Assembly: GCF_902148845.1 (NCBI RefSeq)
Contig: NW_021941373.1
Coordinates: 1,889,591 to 1,953,590, forward strand
Reading direction: 5' to 3'
From: Salarias fasciatus
Taxonomy: Eukaryota; Chordata; Actinopteri; Blenniiformes; Blenniidae
Length of the DNA: 64,000 bases
Part shown: positions 45,170 to 57,429 of the stretch, piece after piece
Layout: each line of letters starts with the position of its first letter
How positions within the stretch are numbered: the first letter of the stretch is position 1
Position numbers and translations under genes: made by a program
The notes under the pieces: model-generated
Told to the model about the DNA's origin: nothing
The model's database searches: none
Seen by the model: the letters and a program-made list of their open reading frames with translations, nothing else

Positions 45170-45480
45170 CAAAAACAATGTCCCATAATGCACCTGTACT
45201 GTACAGCAATGAAAAAACAATGTCCCATAATGCACCTGTACCGCACAACAATGAAAAAACAATGTCCCATAATGCACCTGTACTGTACAGCAATGAAAAA
45301 ACAATGTCCCATAATGCACCTGTACTGTACAGCAATGAAAAAACAATGTCCCATAATGCACCTGTACCGCACAGCAATGAAAAAACAATGTCCCTGCACA
45401 GGAATGGAAAAATGTCCCATAATGCACTTGTACAAAAACAATGTCCCATAATGCACCTGTACTGCACAGGGATGGAACAA
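45170..45480 (+). repeat. 42-bp minisatellite
   Basis: Five to six units of 42 bp (tcccataatgcacctgtact...), with shorter units at the right. Because 42 is a multiple of three, long frames run through it on both strands; none is a gene. Confidence 0.9.
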
Positions 45481-46332
45481 TGGCTGTGTCCGAAGTCACC
45501 CCCTGCTCCCTACATAGTGCACTATATAAGGAATACGCCATTTAGTAGGGGCGTCCGAATGCCGAGTGAGCATCGATGTTCCCCACAAAGTGCACTCAAT
45601 GTATCCCACAATTCACTGTGAAATCTAGTGGACAGCCGATGGTCACTCGACGAAGCAATATATCCCATAATGCACTGCAGTCGTGACGTCACATCGCACA
45701 ACAACATATGGAAGAGGGACGCAGGGAAGAGCCTCAGCGACGGCAGAACAGCTATAAATGTGAGTAAATTCCCATCTGACTGACAATTTATGTAACGGCA
45801 TGCTGTCTCCGAAATCAGCTAGCGATTTTTCTGAAGTCGGAGGAGCACAGGAGGAGACGATGAGGCCGCTCGTTCACCCCCAGGCCAAGGGAGGTGAGAG
45901 TTAGCACGGATGTTAGCACGTCGTTAGAGCAGCCTTCTGCAAGCCGCGATGTTAAACATCAAACTTTAATCCAAAGTGGTCAGCTGACCCTAAATTTAGC
46001 GGATGGCTCCACAAGTCCAAGTATAGTGAGCATATTTTGTACTATATTAGAATATTAATATTATGCTGGCTAATTTCATGCTGCTTTATCAAATGTTGCT
46101 ATTCCATTGAGCAGTAGAGAAGTCCCAGCTGGAGGTAAAGCAGGAGCTGGCCTCTGACTGATGAGCTGAAGCTCCTGGACCAAACCTGGCCCAGCTCTCT
46201 GCCACTGCACCGACACTTCCTGTGTCAAGTTATTCTGATGATTGTGGTGCTTATTTAACACTCCAGTGTAAGAGTGACGCATAAGCAGTAAATAAATATT
46301 AAATGTGAATACATGTAAGGTGATCTCTTCAG

Positions 46333-47111
46333 GGACCGACGAGGATGTGGAACAGCTGATCAAACTGAGGACACAGAGGGACGATCTGTTCTCAGGCAGG
46401 AGATCTGCTGCTGCTGCAGGATGGAGTGAGTTATGTCAGAACAAAAGAGAAATTATTCTTCATCCTTTTACTAAATGACCATATATGAATGTTGTTAACG
46501 GCACTGAGAAATACATTTGTTTTCAGTTCACACATTACAATATGTTTATTTCATGTCTCAGTGCTGTCCTGAAGGAGAGGGGCTGGGCTGGGTGGTGGGT
46601 CCTGCCCCAGCAGCCCAGAAATGGGAGAACCTGGAAAAAACCTATAAGGTATTCATTGCTTTCAACTGTCATTCCACACAGGGAAAGCTCAGATATAAGA
46701 TCAGTTCCTCCTGTCTGTAGAAGAGAGTATATCATACAAACTGTTGAAATGTGTGCAGGAGCTCCGGACACCCCCATCAGGGAGGGGCTCTGAATCGGGG
46801 GAGGCCACAGCAGCATGGTGGGAGTGGTTCTCCCTCATGGATGAGGCATTAGGCAGCAGGCCATCCATTGCGCCTCCTTGCCTAATGCCTCAGCCTGGGG
46901 GGAGAACCCTCCAGCCTCAGCATCAGCCCCCCTGATTCAGTGCCCACAGAGCCAGAGTCCACTGAAGAGGGCGATGCAGAGCCAGGGCCTTCTAAAAGGC
47001 AGAGGAGGGACCCGGACCCCATTCTGGAGCTGCTGGGGAGGGAGGAGAGGAGGGCTGGGGAGAGGGCGAGGAGAGACGAGGCCAGGGAGGAGAGACTGTT
47101 GAGCCTCTGAG
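46333..47111 (+). pseudogene. Harbinger Myb/SANT-like protein gene, broken
   Basis: Exon-like blocks: 46,333-46,425 (DEDVEQLIKLRTQRDDLFSG), 46,562-46,650 (including QKWENLEKTYK, the Trp-rich end of the SANT domain) and 46,760-47,111 (PPSGRGSESGEATAAWWEWF, then SKRQRRDPDPILELL and a charged coiled-coil-like end REERRAGERARRDEAREERL). GT and AG lie at the borders. One base shift in the second block and frame changes in the third break it. In intact elements this protein brings the transposase to DNA and into the nucleus. Confidence 0.7.
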
Positions 47112-47510
47112 AGAAAATCGTTGAAAAAATGTGAAAAAAAAAAATAAAGGAGTTGAATAAATATCTTGCAGAAAGAGAGTTATGAGTGTTGATGTTTATA
47201 CAAATTAGGAAACTTGAGAGATTTTCATTAAAGGTCCATATCATGCAGTGGAAGAGTTTCAGTTCCTCAGAGCTACAAAGTCGTGAAGACAAGTGTCTGA
47301 TGAGGATGGAATGGATTCACTTCTCTTTTTTAGGAACAATTACAACTAATAGTTACAGTAACTAACAATATCTGCAGCAAACTGTCTCCCTTCTGTAAAG
47401 CACAACAAGACATGTATCAACCATTCATGTAACATTTGGAACACATTTAACAAAACAGTGGTTCATAGCATTCAGAAACACTGGAACTACTCACACTGAC
47501 ACTTTTTTCT

Positions 47511-47935
47511 TCAATAGCAGTCATGAGGAGCAGGAGGAGCGTCTGTCGGTGCAGAGAGCAGCAGCCGGTCTCCACACTGCATGTCTGCCTGAGGAGGACC
47601 ATCTCCATCCTGTGCTTCCAGATCCTCTTCCATCGGCTCAAGATCGGCTCCATTTTTCAGGAAAATGTGCAAAATGTCACAGCATGCAATGATCTTCACT
47701 GCAAACACGCGGTTCACTTCAAGTGCCTTAAAAATACAGAGCGCCACCGTGTTTTCATGACGCCAAAGGCCCGTTGGATGACAGAACGAGCCTTTGCCTG
47801 GTGCCTGTTAAACCTGGCTGCCACCACATTTCTTCCTGGCTCCCTGCACGGCGTGATGAGAGCAGCTGGCTCCGACATACAGGGGGAGCCTCCGTCGCCC
47901 AGAATGTCGCCGCTCATGATGTGCGTGCTAATTTT
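47511..47935 (-). pseudogene. Harbinger DDE nuclease (HARBI1-like), C-terminal fragment
   Basis: The minus strand reads GDILGDGGSPC (the GD.GYP block around the second catalytic Asp), then FNRHQAKARSVIQRAFGVMK (the block with the catalytic Glu position; here Q replaces the usual E in VIERAFG), TRWRSVFL, and ALEVNRVFAVKIIACCDILH. A one-base frameshift near 47,720 separates the last two. Inactive. Confidence 0.75.
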
Positions 47936-47995
47936 GGTGAGTTTTCGTGCATGTTTAGGGGGTCAAACTGGCATTTATTTGGGCGTTAGTATAAT

Positions 47996-49133
47996 ATAGA
48001 ACGACAATAAACGAACGAAGAGCAACAGAGACCTGGGTCACCATGCCCGGAGGGCTCGGTCCCCAATAACAGCCTTTCTCTCATGGAGTCTCACAGGAAC
48101 ACATGCTGCATGAGAAACAACCAGGAAGGGCTGGAAAACTACTGCTCATGTTTAAACTGCAGAAATATGATGAAGAATGTTGAGAAATGTGTGTAACCCA
48201 GACAAGTGTGAGAGAATATATGAAGATTATTGAATTATGGAATGAGTTTTGCAAAGAAGTGAAATTTATGTTTGTTTGAGTAAATGTTTACCATCTGACT
48301 GACAGAGATGAGGAATGACATGTATGACTTGTATTTTATTTTTGTTTTGTTTTGAAGGGCGACACACAGGAAGCTCTGTGTCTGTGTTTTCTTATTGGCG
48401 CCCTGGTGTATATTAGCTTGATTGAATCTGGAGGAGGAGGTGTGTCCTATGCGTATGCTTGACGGCAGAAGCCACGGAGAGGAGACGCTGCCGTCGGACT
48501 AATGAAGTGGTTTTTCCTGAGATCGCTCGCCCAGCGGTCGTCAGGGGACACGGAGTCCTGCTTTGTGGACCGGCGGTAGTCCGGAGCCACCCGGTCTGGC
48601 CGGTTACAATCCTGTTTGGGCCATCAGCGCCGTAGCCTTCGCTGGCACAGCGGAGGCAGAGGAGAGTTTGCTGCACAGGCAAACTCTGCAGACGCTTCAC
48701 GATCCGGCCTGGAGGTGAAGACCACGACCCTAAGGAAGGCGCTGAGGCACAGGACGGCCGACTGGGCTCCCTGGACGCTTCTGCTGATCATCACCATCAT
48801 CTTCATCATCATCATCATCATCAGGACACTTCTGGATTCACTGGCTCTGGATTCACAACACTGGAGCTACAGACCAGGTACTCTTTCTTTTTTTTGTTGT
48901 GCTCTGAGAGCGAAGTGGCCTGTAAGTTTCTGGCCTCACCGCTCCCAAGCATCGCCCAGGCCTGCAACTGAGGACAGTAAGCCGGCAGGTGTGTGTGTGT
49001 GTGTCTTGGAGTGGGCCCCTCATACTTTATTTTAAACCCTCTAAAGCAGATGGATTTCGGTTTCTGTTTACTTTATTGTTTCAGTAAATTATGATCTTCC
49101 TTTAACTTCTGGTTTGGTGTTTTTGCTTCATCT
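47996..49133. other. Gap left of the right duplicated block
   Basis: A GC-richer stretch at 48,400-48,760 and a short (CAT)n run near 48,790-48,822 are seen, without a gene or element ends I can support. Confidence 0.35.
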
Positions 49134-51593
49134 GCCTATCCTTCACTGCTTCCAACCAGCCACACACACACAGTGCTGAGCTGTTAGTGTGTTTTTTCAT
49201 ACACATATCTATATTATCCAGAGCAGCTCAACACACACCTGCTGCTTCACACACACGGTCCACCTGGCCTCAGCAGCCGGTCTGAAGCTCCTGATGGTCA
49301 CACGCCTCCTGGGAGAGTGAAGCACATGGCATCAGGACCACAGCCAGCAGTGTCCTCAAAGAGAAGCTGAAGAACCAGCAGCTCTCTACCATGTGGCGAC
49401 CCGGTGGAGCAGTGTGCTGCTCTGCTACAAGGCTCTGAGCAGCAGCTGCAGTCTGGGGGCCCTGCTCCAACCCCAAGTCCACACCAATGAGGAGGATGTG
49501 AGAGAAAGCGGCGGTGAGGAAATATTTGGGATTTGGAAGGAAAGACGCTTCACAGACAAAACTCAGCCGTCAGCAAACAGAGCCAGTGGGAGTTCAAATA
49601 CTCGGGAAACAACAAACTGAAGCAGCAGCAGGGACTCCACCCCCATGCTGGCTCCGACGTCACGCCAGCTTTAACCAGTTTCTCTCCACAAACACTGAGC
49701 AGAGCCTCAGAAAGAGCGCTGAGGAGAACAGACGCCGTTTCAGATTCCATCTGTAAAGATATGAGAGCTCACAGTGTGGTCCAGAATGACGGCTTTCTCC
49801 AGCTGCTACATCCTCTGGACCGCCAGATAAAATCCCTCCAGACAGACGATGTGAAGAAGACATCAGCAGCTGAAGACTCGGTTCAACTCCTGGACCAGTG
49901 GAAAGAGCCACGACCATCATGTGAGGAAGAGCAGCCACAGTGTCTATGACTGCTCCTCTCACAGCTCAGTGATTGGAGCGCTGCATGATCTCAGAGGAAG
50001 ACTCCGGTTCAGTCAGAGAGATGAAGCAGACCATGTCCCAGGAGCTCCAGCAGCCATATGTCCTGCAGAGAGCCTCTGCCTCAGACACCAGCTTCAAGAA
50101 GCTGCCGTTCCTCAGTGATGAGGAGAGAGATCAACTTTCCAGAGTGTCCAACACGAGGCTGAGAGCTGTGGGACCAGACACTAAGATCACATTCTGCTTC
50201 AGGATTGCTGCTAGAAATACTGTTGTTCATGAAGAACAGATCAGCTGCTGCTTTATGATTAAAATACTGACATTTGTTTTAATGACCTGCAGAAGGGCCC
50301 AGAGCCACAGCTTGAGAACCAGCTCTTCACTCTGCTGCTGATCAGCCTGACCTGGTGACGGCGTCTCAGGTTCAAACCCTGGACCAGGTGTGTGTTTCCC
50401 TTCTGTGGGAAGTGTGTGATTCAGTGTTAGAGAGCAGTGAATGAGTTCATGAACAATCAGCTGATCAGTGTGAGGAGTGAACAAACCAGAGATTTCCCTC
50501 TGAAAGATTAAAACATTGTCTTCTCTGTCATGTCAGATGATGTCCTGCTTTCTAAAAGTCTCCGGCCCTTGAGGATCTCTGGTCCTCCTTCACTGTGGAC
50601 CCAGCCGGACTGTCCAGACCTCCAGAGAGCTGGCCCACACTGAGGCTGCCAAGTCTATCAGCTCAGCATCTCTGGTCCTGGAGGGAGGCTGCTGGAGGCT
50701 CCCTCCTGGCTAAACCTGGTCCCAGTGGACCCTCTGAGCCTGGATTCAGCACCAGGAGACACTGTGCCTTCAGAGCAGAGTTTTGTCTCCTCAACATGTT
50801 GATCAGCTGCTTTTTGGAAGAAAAACCTTCCAGAGAAGAAAACTACAAGACAGCTGTAGAGTAAAAGCCAAAGAGCTGCTGATCATCACCTGCAAAGGAT
50901 CTGCTGAAGGATTTACCTTTGTTCAACTGCTTCTCAGCTGAAATGTCTCACTTTGTTTGGACTGAGAACTAAATCAAAAGTTCCTCCAGAAGAAGAGGCT
51001 CCTGGATCTAGTAGCTCTGATGCAGGATGAGTGAACTGCATCTGGAAGAACAGGGTGAGGAGGGATCTCCGCTCACTTCTCTCAACACTCTTCTGTTTGA
51101 CACACTGAAACATGAGTGAAGCTTTCCACTAAAATCCTGCTTTCATTGATGGAAAGAGGACTTGAAGCTCTTTGAGTCTGGTTTTCCAGGATGGGAATTG
51201 TTCTGTATGACTGAAAGCTCATCAAGGCTCTTTAAGTTCACTGAGAAAAAATGCTCTGAAACATCAGAAATGTGAGACCATAGTGCTCTATTTTCATTTG
51301 ATTCATTTCTTTTTAACTCCAGAAGAATCCTGTTTGCTCTGTTTAACTCCTGACACCATAAAGACCTTAGAAATAAAATGGTTCAATGGTATTTCAGTGT
51401 TTTCAGTGAGTTCATATCAATGTAAATGATGGTGAGATGAGCATCGTATCGACTGCAGGCTGGAGAATCCAGTGGAATTCGTCTGGTGACAGACTTTGTG
51501 ATCTGGGCAAACATGGTGTGGTGATCCAGAAATATGGACATCATATCATCTGCTGATGAAGCTGGGATTTACTCCCCTAATGTCAATATAAAG
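49134..51593 (+). repeat. Duplicated block, right copy
   Basis: Direct copy of 3,383-5,861, about 99.5 percent identical by eye apart from loss of most of the (CA)n. It ends at the same internal point (aatataaag) and then diverges. Confidence 0.9.
49514..50200 (+). pseudogene. Decayed ZBED/hAT-type transposase, right copy
   Basis: Same three family blocks and the same frame breaks as in the left copy (3,782-4,470), so the gene was already dead before the duplication. The few substitutions do not favour conservation of protein. Confidence 0.65.
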
Positions 51594-52905
51594 AGCTCTG
51601 ATATGGACAGAGGACCCAGACCTGATCCTCCAGACACAATGAGAGCTGCTGATCAGAAGAAGACAGGAACCAGGTAGAGACTCCCTGCTTCCTCCTGGAC
51701 GCTCTTTCTATTGAGGAGGCTGATCTGAACAGTTGCTGAGAGCATCAAGTTCCTACCAGCACCCTGGATCCCAGCAGGACGGAGGAGACCAAGGGGCTGG
51801 AGGACATGAAGACCAGGATGGAGGCAGTGGAGATCCAGGGCCTGAGGAGAGGAGGATGATGATGAAGAGCAGGACTGACTGGAGGAACAGTCTCAACAAG
51901 ATTCACTCCCTGCTCCACATCTACTGATTCACTCTCACATTTCTCTCAGCACCAACATATGAAGCTCATATCAAACCATTTCACATTTTAACAGCATTTC
52001 TTCACATTTCTCTTCATCCTGACTGAATCTAGTCTGTAGATCCTGATAAAGCAGTTTACTGAGGCCAGCAGCAGCATCAACACACTAAATATACAACACT
52101 GCTTCACTTTAACCTCCCTGCAGCCTGATTTAAGGCTGGAAACAGCTTCACCAGCTCACTGCTTTCATTCTCAAGGTCAACACGTGCTAATTAGCTGTTA
52201 GCATGCAGCTAGCTCACCGGAAGTCCTCCAGAAACGTGGCTTTGAAGGAGCTGCAGCTCCGTGGCTGTGGTTCAGCTTCTCCAGCAGCTTCCAGCAATAT
52301 TTCCACCTTATCAGGACTTATTTTCTCCTCCAATCCAAGAGCTTCACTTTCTTCCTCTGGCAGCAGGACGCTGCTCGCGGGGGTTTCGGATTAACTGGTC
52401 TCCGTGTTAACTGGTGCCCCACTTCCTGTAGCGTCTCTGCTGCTGCTAAAAGCAGATGTTAAAAACCGACAGGAATCAATCCGGAGCTTCCTGGAAAACT
52501 CACTTTAACCGCTCTGAACACAAAGTTTAAAGAGTTGGACCTTTACTGAGTCTGGATCCTTGTTGGACCAGCACGTGTCAGACCAGGACTGGCATCAACT
52601 GCAGCTGCAGCTTCTTCTTCTACTGACTTCCGGCAGGCTGGACGCTGGATCAGCGGAATGCTGCCCCCACCTGGTCACTGTTCATACTGAGAGGTTGGGG
52701 GAAGAAGAAACTTTACAACTGCCTGATCTAATGGCGAGTTCAGCCCAGACAGAAATATCCTCTTTAAAGAAAATGAATGAAGCCGAGGCCTGAAAGCTCT
52801 TTAAAGTCCCGCTCCAGTCCTCTTTTGGAGCTGTTTTAAAGTGTCCTCAGGAGTCTTTACATTGTGACCAGGAAGTTTTTAGCCAACGTCACTAAACCTG
52901 AGTCA
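51594..52905. other. Gap
   Basis: No counterpart in the left arm. Around 52,385-52,480 (ggattaactggtctccgtgt) it resembles part of the hAT at 19,336-20,836 (near 19,785-19,860). No gene. Confidence 0.35.
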
Positions 52906-52972
52906 TTTTCCAGGCCTCTGTATCTGCAGAGCTCCAGAGATCATTAACTATTTGCTGCTGGGTGAAGACCGG

Positions 52973-53145
52973 CTGTGGGGGGACTGTCCCCCAGTGTCCA
53001 GACTGAAGGCTGTGGGGGGACTGTCCCCCAGTGTCCAGACTGAAGGCTGTGGGGGGACTGTCCCCCAGTGTCCAGACTGAAGGCTGTGGGGGGACTGTCC
53101 CCCAGTGTCCAGACTGAAGGCTGTAGGTGGACTGTCCCCCAGTGT
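52973..53145 (+). repeat. 37-bp minisatellite, right copy
   Basis: Nearly five units, the same unit as at 6,634-6,855, preceded by the same 50-bp flank. Confidence 0.9.
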
Positions 53146-53810
53146 GTGGACAGTGTTGTCCCCATGTCCGTCCACAGAGCTGTGGTCTCCCGTTGTCCTG
53201 GACTCCTCCAGCGTCTCCACTGTTTCTCCTCTGTTGATCAGCAGCTGGTGAGCATCACTCCAGTCAGCAAAGCCGTCCTCTGCAGAGCAATAAAGACTAA
53301 CGTGGCGTCTGCAGAGGGACGTTCCAGCTGTTTTAAAACAGCTGCATTAGAATTAAAACAGCTTCACTCGTCCTCCGGTTCCTTTTGTATGTGAATGGGG
53401 GAGGCAGGGGGCGCACCGGGGACACCTGGGCGTACGTCATGTGGAAGCGCTGGCTTCATTGTTGTATTCCGAATTTCAGAATTCCGCTCGAGGGCGACCG
53501 AAGTTACGCACTATAGTTTTAACAACACAGAGCACACAGGTTTTTTGTGTTTAAATGAGGCAGTTTTCTTTGTAAAGAGCTGTTAGAGTTTCCTCATTAC
53601 AGTTCACAGTAGCAACAGTCCAGCTTGGTGGTCTGTCCAGACGAATGTCCAGTCCTCCCATTGTTAACAGTGAACCCAGAGCCTTCCTCCAACACACACC
53701 TACAGCAACCAGACACACAACACAATCAAAGCTCTGACAGTGAAGGTGAAGATCTGCTTCTCAGGAGTTTTCCTCACTGACTGTATGACTAATCCTACAA
53801 TAATGAAACA
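53146..53810. other. Gap
   Basis: No gene or repeat end recognised. Confidence 0.35.
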
Positions 53811-53871
53811 GGGGATGTAGCTCAGTGGTTTAGCATGTATGAGGTCCTGGGATCAATCCCCAGCATCTCCA
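53811..53871 (+). tRNA. tRNA-Ala pseudogene (anticodon arm deleted)
   Basis: Begins GGGGATGTAGCTCAGTGG and ends CCCCAGCATCTCCA like tRNA-Ala, but is only 61 nt long. About 11 nt including the anticodon are missing between tagcatg and tatgagg. Non-functional. Confidence 0.85.
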
Positions 53872-54339
53872 GCTTTATGTCAGTGTATGACTGTAAAACC
53901 TCAGCAGAGGAACTCACTCCAGCTCAGCATCAACTCTTCCAGCTCTCCACTGACAGTCATTCAGCAGCAGAGCTCTGGAGAACATCAGTCTTCATTCTGG
54001 TTCTCAGGAAGCAGGAACCCAGGTCAACAATGACTTCAGACCAGTGGCTCTCACGTCTCATCTTCTCAAACCACTGGACACACATTTTACTGTTCCAGCT
54101 GGGTCAGAGGGAAAGAGGTTGGTGTGTCTAACACTGGAGCCAGTTCAGCAGAGAGATCCCAGAGCTGCTCTATGGAATCTAGAAGGGATCATTATCCAGT
54201 CACCATCATGGGCCAACAAGTCTTGGTGCTCCCTAAAAACTCTCTCCATCCATCCTGTTTCCTCCAGAGCTCACTGCCATGGAGGAGAACTTTCCTGATG
54301 ACAGTTCTGATCATGTGAAGGTTCTGTCTTGCTGGAAGG

Positions 54340-54480
54340 ATCCTCTGGGATGTTCTGAGCTCTTTGTTTTGAGATTGATTTTATCTCACAACCACCAAGA
54401 GACACTCAGCCTCCATCAATGTGCTTGATGATTGATGTTCGACCTGAAGCTTGGAGATACTGGGGGTTGATCCCAGGAGG
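54340..54480 (-). repeat. tRNA-Ala 3' half and its flank
   Basis: 54,452-54,480 is the T-arm and acceptor end of a minus-strand tRNA-Ala. The adjacent 54,340-54,440 matches the downstream flanks of the tRNA-Ala at 11,240-11,366 and, inverted, at 58,567-58,680. The 5' half is gone. Confidence 0.7.
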
Positions 54481-54498
54481 GCGGGGATGGTAATAGAA

Positions 54499-54570
54499 GG
54501 GCTCGTCCGGGAATTGAACCCGGGACCTCTCACACCCAAAGTGAGAATCATACTCCTAGACCAACGAGCC
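54499..54570 (-). tRNA. tRNA-Pro (TGG)
   Basis: A 72-nt minus-strand cloverleaf. Acceptor GGCTCGT/ACGAGCC, anticodon stem CTCAC/GTGAG with loop TTTGGGT (anticodon TGG), T-stem CCGGG/CCCGG with loop TTCAATT; all pair. It is the best preserved of three tRNA-Pro genes here. The upstream ~120 bp (54,571-54,690) is shared with the other two. No T run is seen within about 15 bases downstream. Confidence 0.9.
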
Positions 54571-54720
54571 GACAAGTTCAAGAAGCAAAAGGACTGAACT
54601 GATTGTCATAAATCGGGCAGGTGATCCAGACTCCTGACAGCCTGGACAGTGCTCAATGAATGACGACATCCTGACTAAAGGACATGAAAACAGTCATGAT
54701 GACCCTGAGTTCATGTTGGC

Positions 54721-56090
54721 ACCAAACTACTTTTGGTTTCTAATGAATGAAAGAAGCTCATCCACCAGTTGATAGTATCTCAGTTTGTCAGGAGCCTCTA
54801 TGTTCAGTAGAAATGTTCTTTCAGTTGATGGAATCAGGCAGAGGTTTCCTGACCAGCTGGCTCTGGGTGGAGCCCGGAGAAGCTGCCTTCAGAACTTCAG
54901 CCAGATGCTGCAGAAGCTGCAGACTGCTCTCAACAGGAAGTGGAGTCCTCTTTAACACCAGGCTCACTGTTTGTTTCCACACAGGAGCAGCAGGCAGCTC
55001 AGCGGCTCAGCAGCAGTGAGCACAGAGCTGTTCACACGTTTCTGAAGTCTCTGACAGCCTTGGAAACATTTTCAAAATGCTCCTAAAGACCTTCCAGACA
55101 TTACAGGGAGGCCTTCATACAACGTACAACAAACATTCACTCATTTCTGTCAGAGATTATTTTAAGTCTTTGGTCACATGGAGTCTCAGATTTTTTTAAT
55201 TTTTGAACCAAAATACTGGTAATCCTGGTTCCCATGACTGGATGTTCTATAAACTTCATGGTGTTCATAACCAGATGGAGTCCAGGAAGAATTATCAGTC
55301 AGATTGATTTTCTGATTCATGATGAGAAAAGAAGTTCTCTGTTGAGGAGTTCCAGCTTCTTTTATCCACTTGACAGCAAAGTGAGAGCAGAGCTTCACTC
55401 TGCTGACATGAGAGCAGCATCAGAAAGGATCCTGACCGTTATCAAGAACACAGAAAGAGGACTGACGTCCAGCACCTCACATTAGATCTGAGTAGAACCA
55501 GAACCAGGGCAGTGTGGTCAGAATGGAGCAGAAACACAGACTGAGCCTGGATCTGGATCCATTCAGAGGACTGCTGGCTCCAGGGTCAGGGGTCAGGGGT
55601 CAGGGGTCATGTCATCTGTGGAAATGAAGTGTGATGATTCTCTATTAGAAGTTCAGCTTCAGATGTGTGTTGAAGCCAGTTTTAGTCCTGCTTTAATGAT
55701 GTTTCCATGGTAACAGATGAATATAACCTGCAGAGCTCCACTGAGTTCCTGATCACAGATGATGGAGGCTGCAGTCCAGTGAGAGCTGGATTCAGAACAA
55801 ACAGCTGAATGACAGGTCTGATTTCTCTGGATCACATTTCTATTGATTATTTCAGACCCTGATTGATGAGCAGATCCACTCAGGGAGACTCCTGCTGCTC
55901 ATCTGGTCTTCCTGCTTTAATCAAGTCAGGAGCCACAAACTGCAGAAACTGACAGACTGACCCTCATCTTCAGCTGGACCAGAGTTCACCTGGTGGTCCA
56001 GAACAGAGTCTGGGGGAGTTCAAACCTGACTGAAACTAGTTCTGGTCCAGACTGGACCAAACAGAGCTGGAGTGTCCTGGTCCCTCAGTC
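54721..56090. other. Gap
   Basis: A short ggggtca repeat lies near 55,582-55,608. No supported gene. Confidence 0.35.
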
Positions 56091-56162
56091 TCCCATATGG
56101 TCTAGTGGTTAGGATCCCTGGTTTTCACCCAGGTGGCCCGGGTTCAACTCCCGGTATGGGAA
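56091..56162 (+). tRNA. tRNA-Glu (TTC)
   Basis: A 72-nt cloverleaf: acceptor TCCCATA/TATGGGA, anticodon stem CCTGG/CCAGG with loop TTTTCAC (anticodon TTC), T-stem CCGGG/CCCGG with loop TTCAACT. All stems pair and it looks intact. The following T-rich stretch is only ttt, a weak Pol III stop. Confidence 0.93.
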
Positions 56163-57429
56163 AGCTCCTTTCTGGGGATCACTGAAGTTCAAATCTTGTC
56201 TCTGAAGTGGTCATCAAACCTGGGGTGGTGCTGATCTGTCAGACCCTCTTAATTCCCTGTTGATCGGCCAGTATGAATTTATAGAACAAAATATGGACGG
56301 TCCTGTTGTCTCATCCCAGGATGTTCAGACTCCAGCTGGAGGACAAAGCCAGCAAAGAGCAGAACTCCACTCTATGATCTGCTCTGACCCTAAAGATAAA
56401 CATCTGGTGCATTCATGACATGCAGTCATATCATTTATTTTTTAATTTATACTCCATTTTAACTTCAGGCATTTCCTGTTTGTGTCAACATGTCATGTAA
56501 ACTCAGCTGCTTCACACTTAAAGGTCAGCAGCATGTCTCCATTCCAGCAGCTCGGCCTGGACTCTCCTCATCCACTGGTCCAGCTAAATCCTGACTGCTG
56601 GAATTATCACCAGTGAGTTAGATGAGGAGTAAAGTGCTGATGGGAGAGTTTTCAGAACAGCTGTTTCACAGGAACAGTCTGTCTTCAGAACAGCCTCCTT
56701 GGTTTCAGTGTTTTGGACGAGCCTCCCCCTCTGGAGACAGACGGCTGCAGCTCACTGAATCCTTCTGGAAGTCTGACCAGTATTTGTTAAATGAATGTTT
56801 AAAGACCCTTTTAATCTCTGGACCATGTGAAAGACGTCCTCAGTGTGGCAGCAGTGAGCTCTGTGGCCTGCAGGTTTGTCCTTTTGGTGAGCCGTAGGAC
56901 TTTATTGTTTTTAAATGTGCTCTAGGAATAAACCTGGTGGAGACACTTCATCAGTAAAGCTGAATTTAACGTTGAATTGGGTGAAAGGAGGAAGTCACTG
57001 AAAACATGGCTTCAGTTCCACATTGTCAGGGAGCATCTGCAGGTTTTCATCCTCCAACATCTGTTTTCATGCTGGAAATAAAGCCTCTCATCTCAGTGAG
57101 AGCCACAGCAGTCTGTGTGGAGCAGTGGACACCCCCGTACTTTGTTCTTTTAATTTCTGTATCCTTACATTGTTCATTGTTAAACTGTGATGTCTGGTTG
57201 ATGCACTTGGTGAGAGCACTACAAGGAAACGTTGTGTGGTTTACTGAGCGGGTTCAGGCGAACAGGCACTTCTGAGGGCAGCTCAGGCTGCAGCAGGGGT
57301 CCTCGGGATGCACAATGCTCGGTGTAGCTGGAGCTGGTGTGTCGGCATGGCGATGCTGAAGTGTGCTCCTGTGTTGTTCCAGGTGAGTGAGTTCCAGTGA
57401 GTAACCAGGACAGCAGTCACACTGGGTGT
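56163..57429. other. Gap with a repeat shared with 41.4 kb
   Basis: Around 56,920-56,990 (aataaacctggtggagac) it resembles 41,410-41,480. No gene seen. Confidence 0.35.

Larger units (their letters stand above)
45482..47995. mobile_element. PIF/Harbinger transposon, right-truncated
   Basis: The left end GGCTGTGTCCGAAGTC is of the type seen on fish Harbinger elements. It holds both expected genes in opposite orientation: a Myb/SANT-like protein (46,333-47,111, plus) and the C-terminal part of a DDE nuclease (47,511-47,935, minus). I find no matching right terminus, and the N-terminal half of the nuclease is missing, so the element is truncated. Confidence 0.7.

Noticed and set aside
45170-45480. 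Possible CRISPR-like array
   Set aside because: Units are contiguous with no unique spacers, in a vertebrate genome; it is a minisatellite.
45127-45621. Six overlapping long frames on both strands
   Set aside because: A 42-bp period keeps all frames open; no protein evidence.
48355-49133. Possible second LTR before the right duplicated block
   Set aside because: A tggcgccc stretch recalled a primer-binding site, but there are no TG...CA borders with a target repeat.
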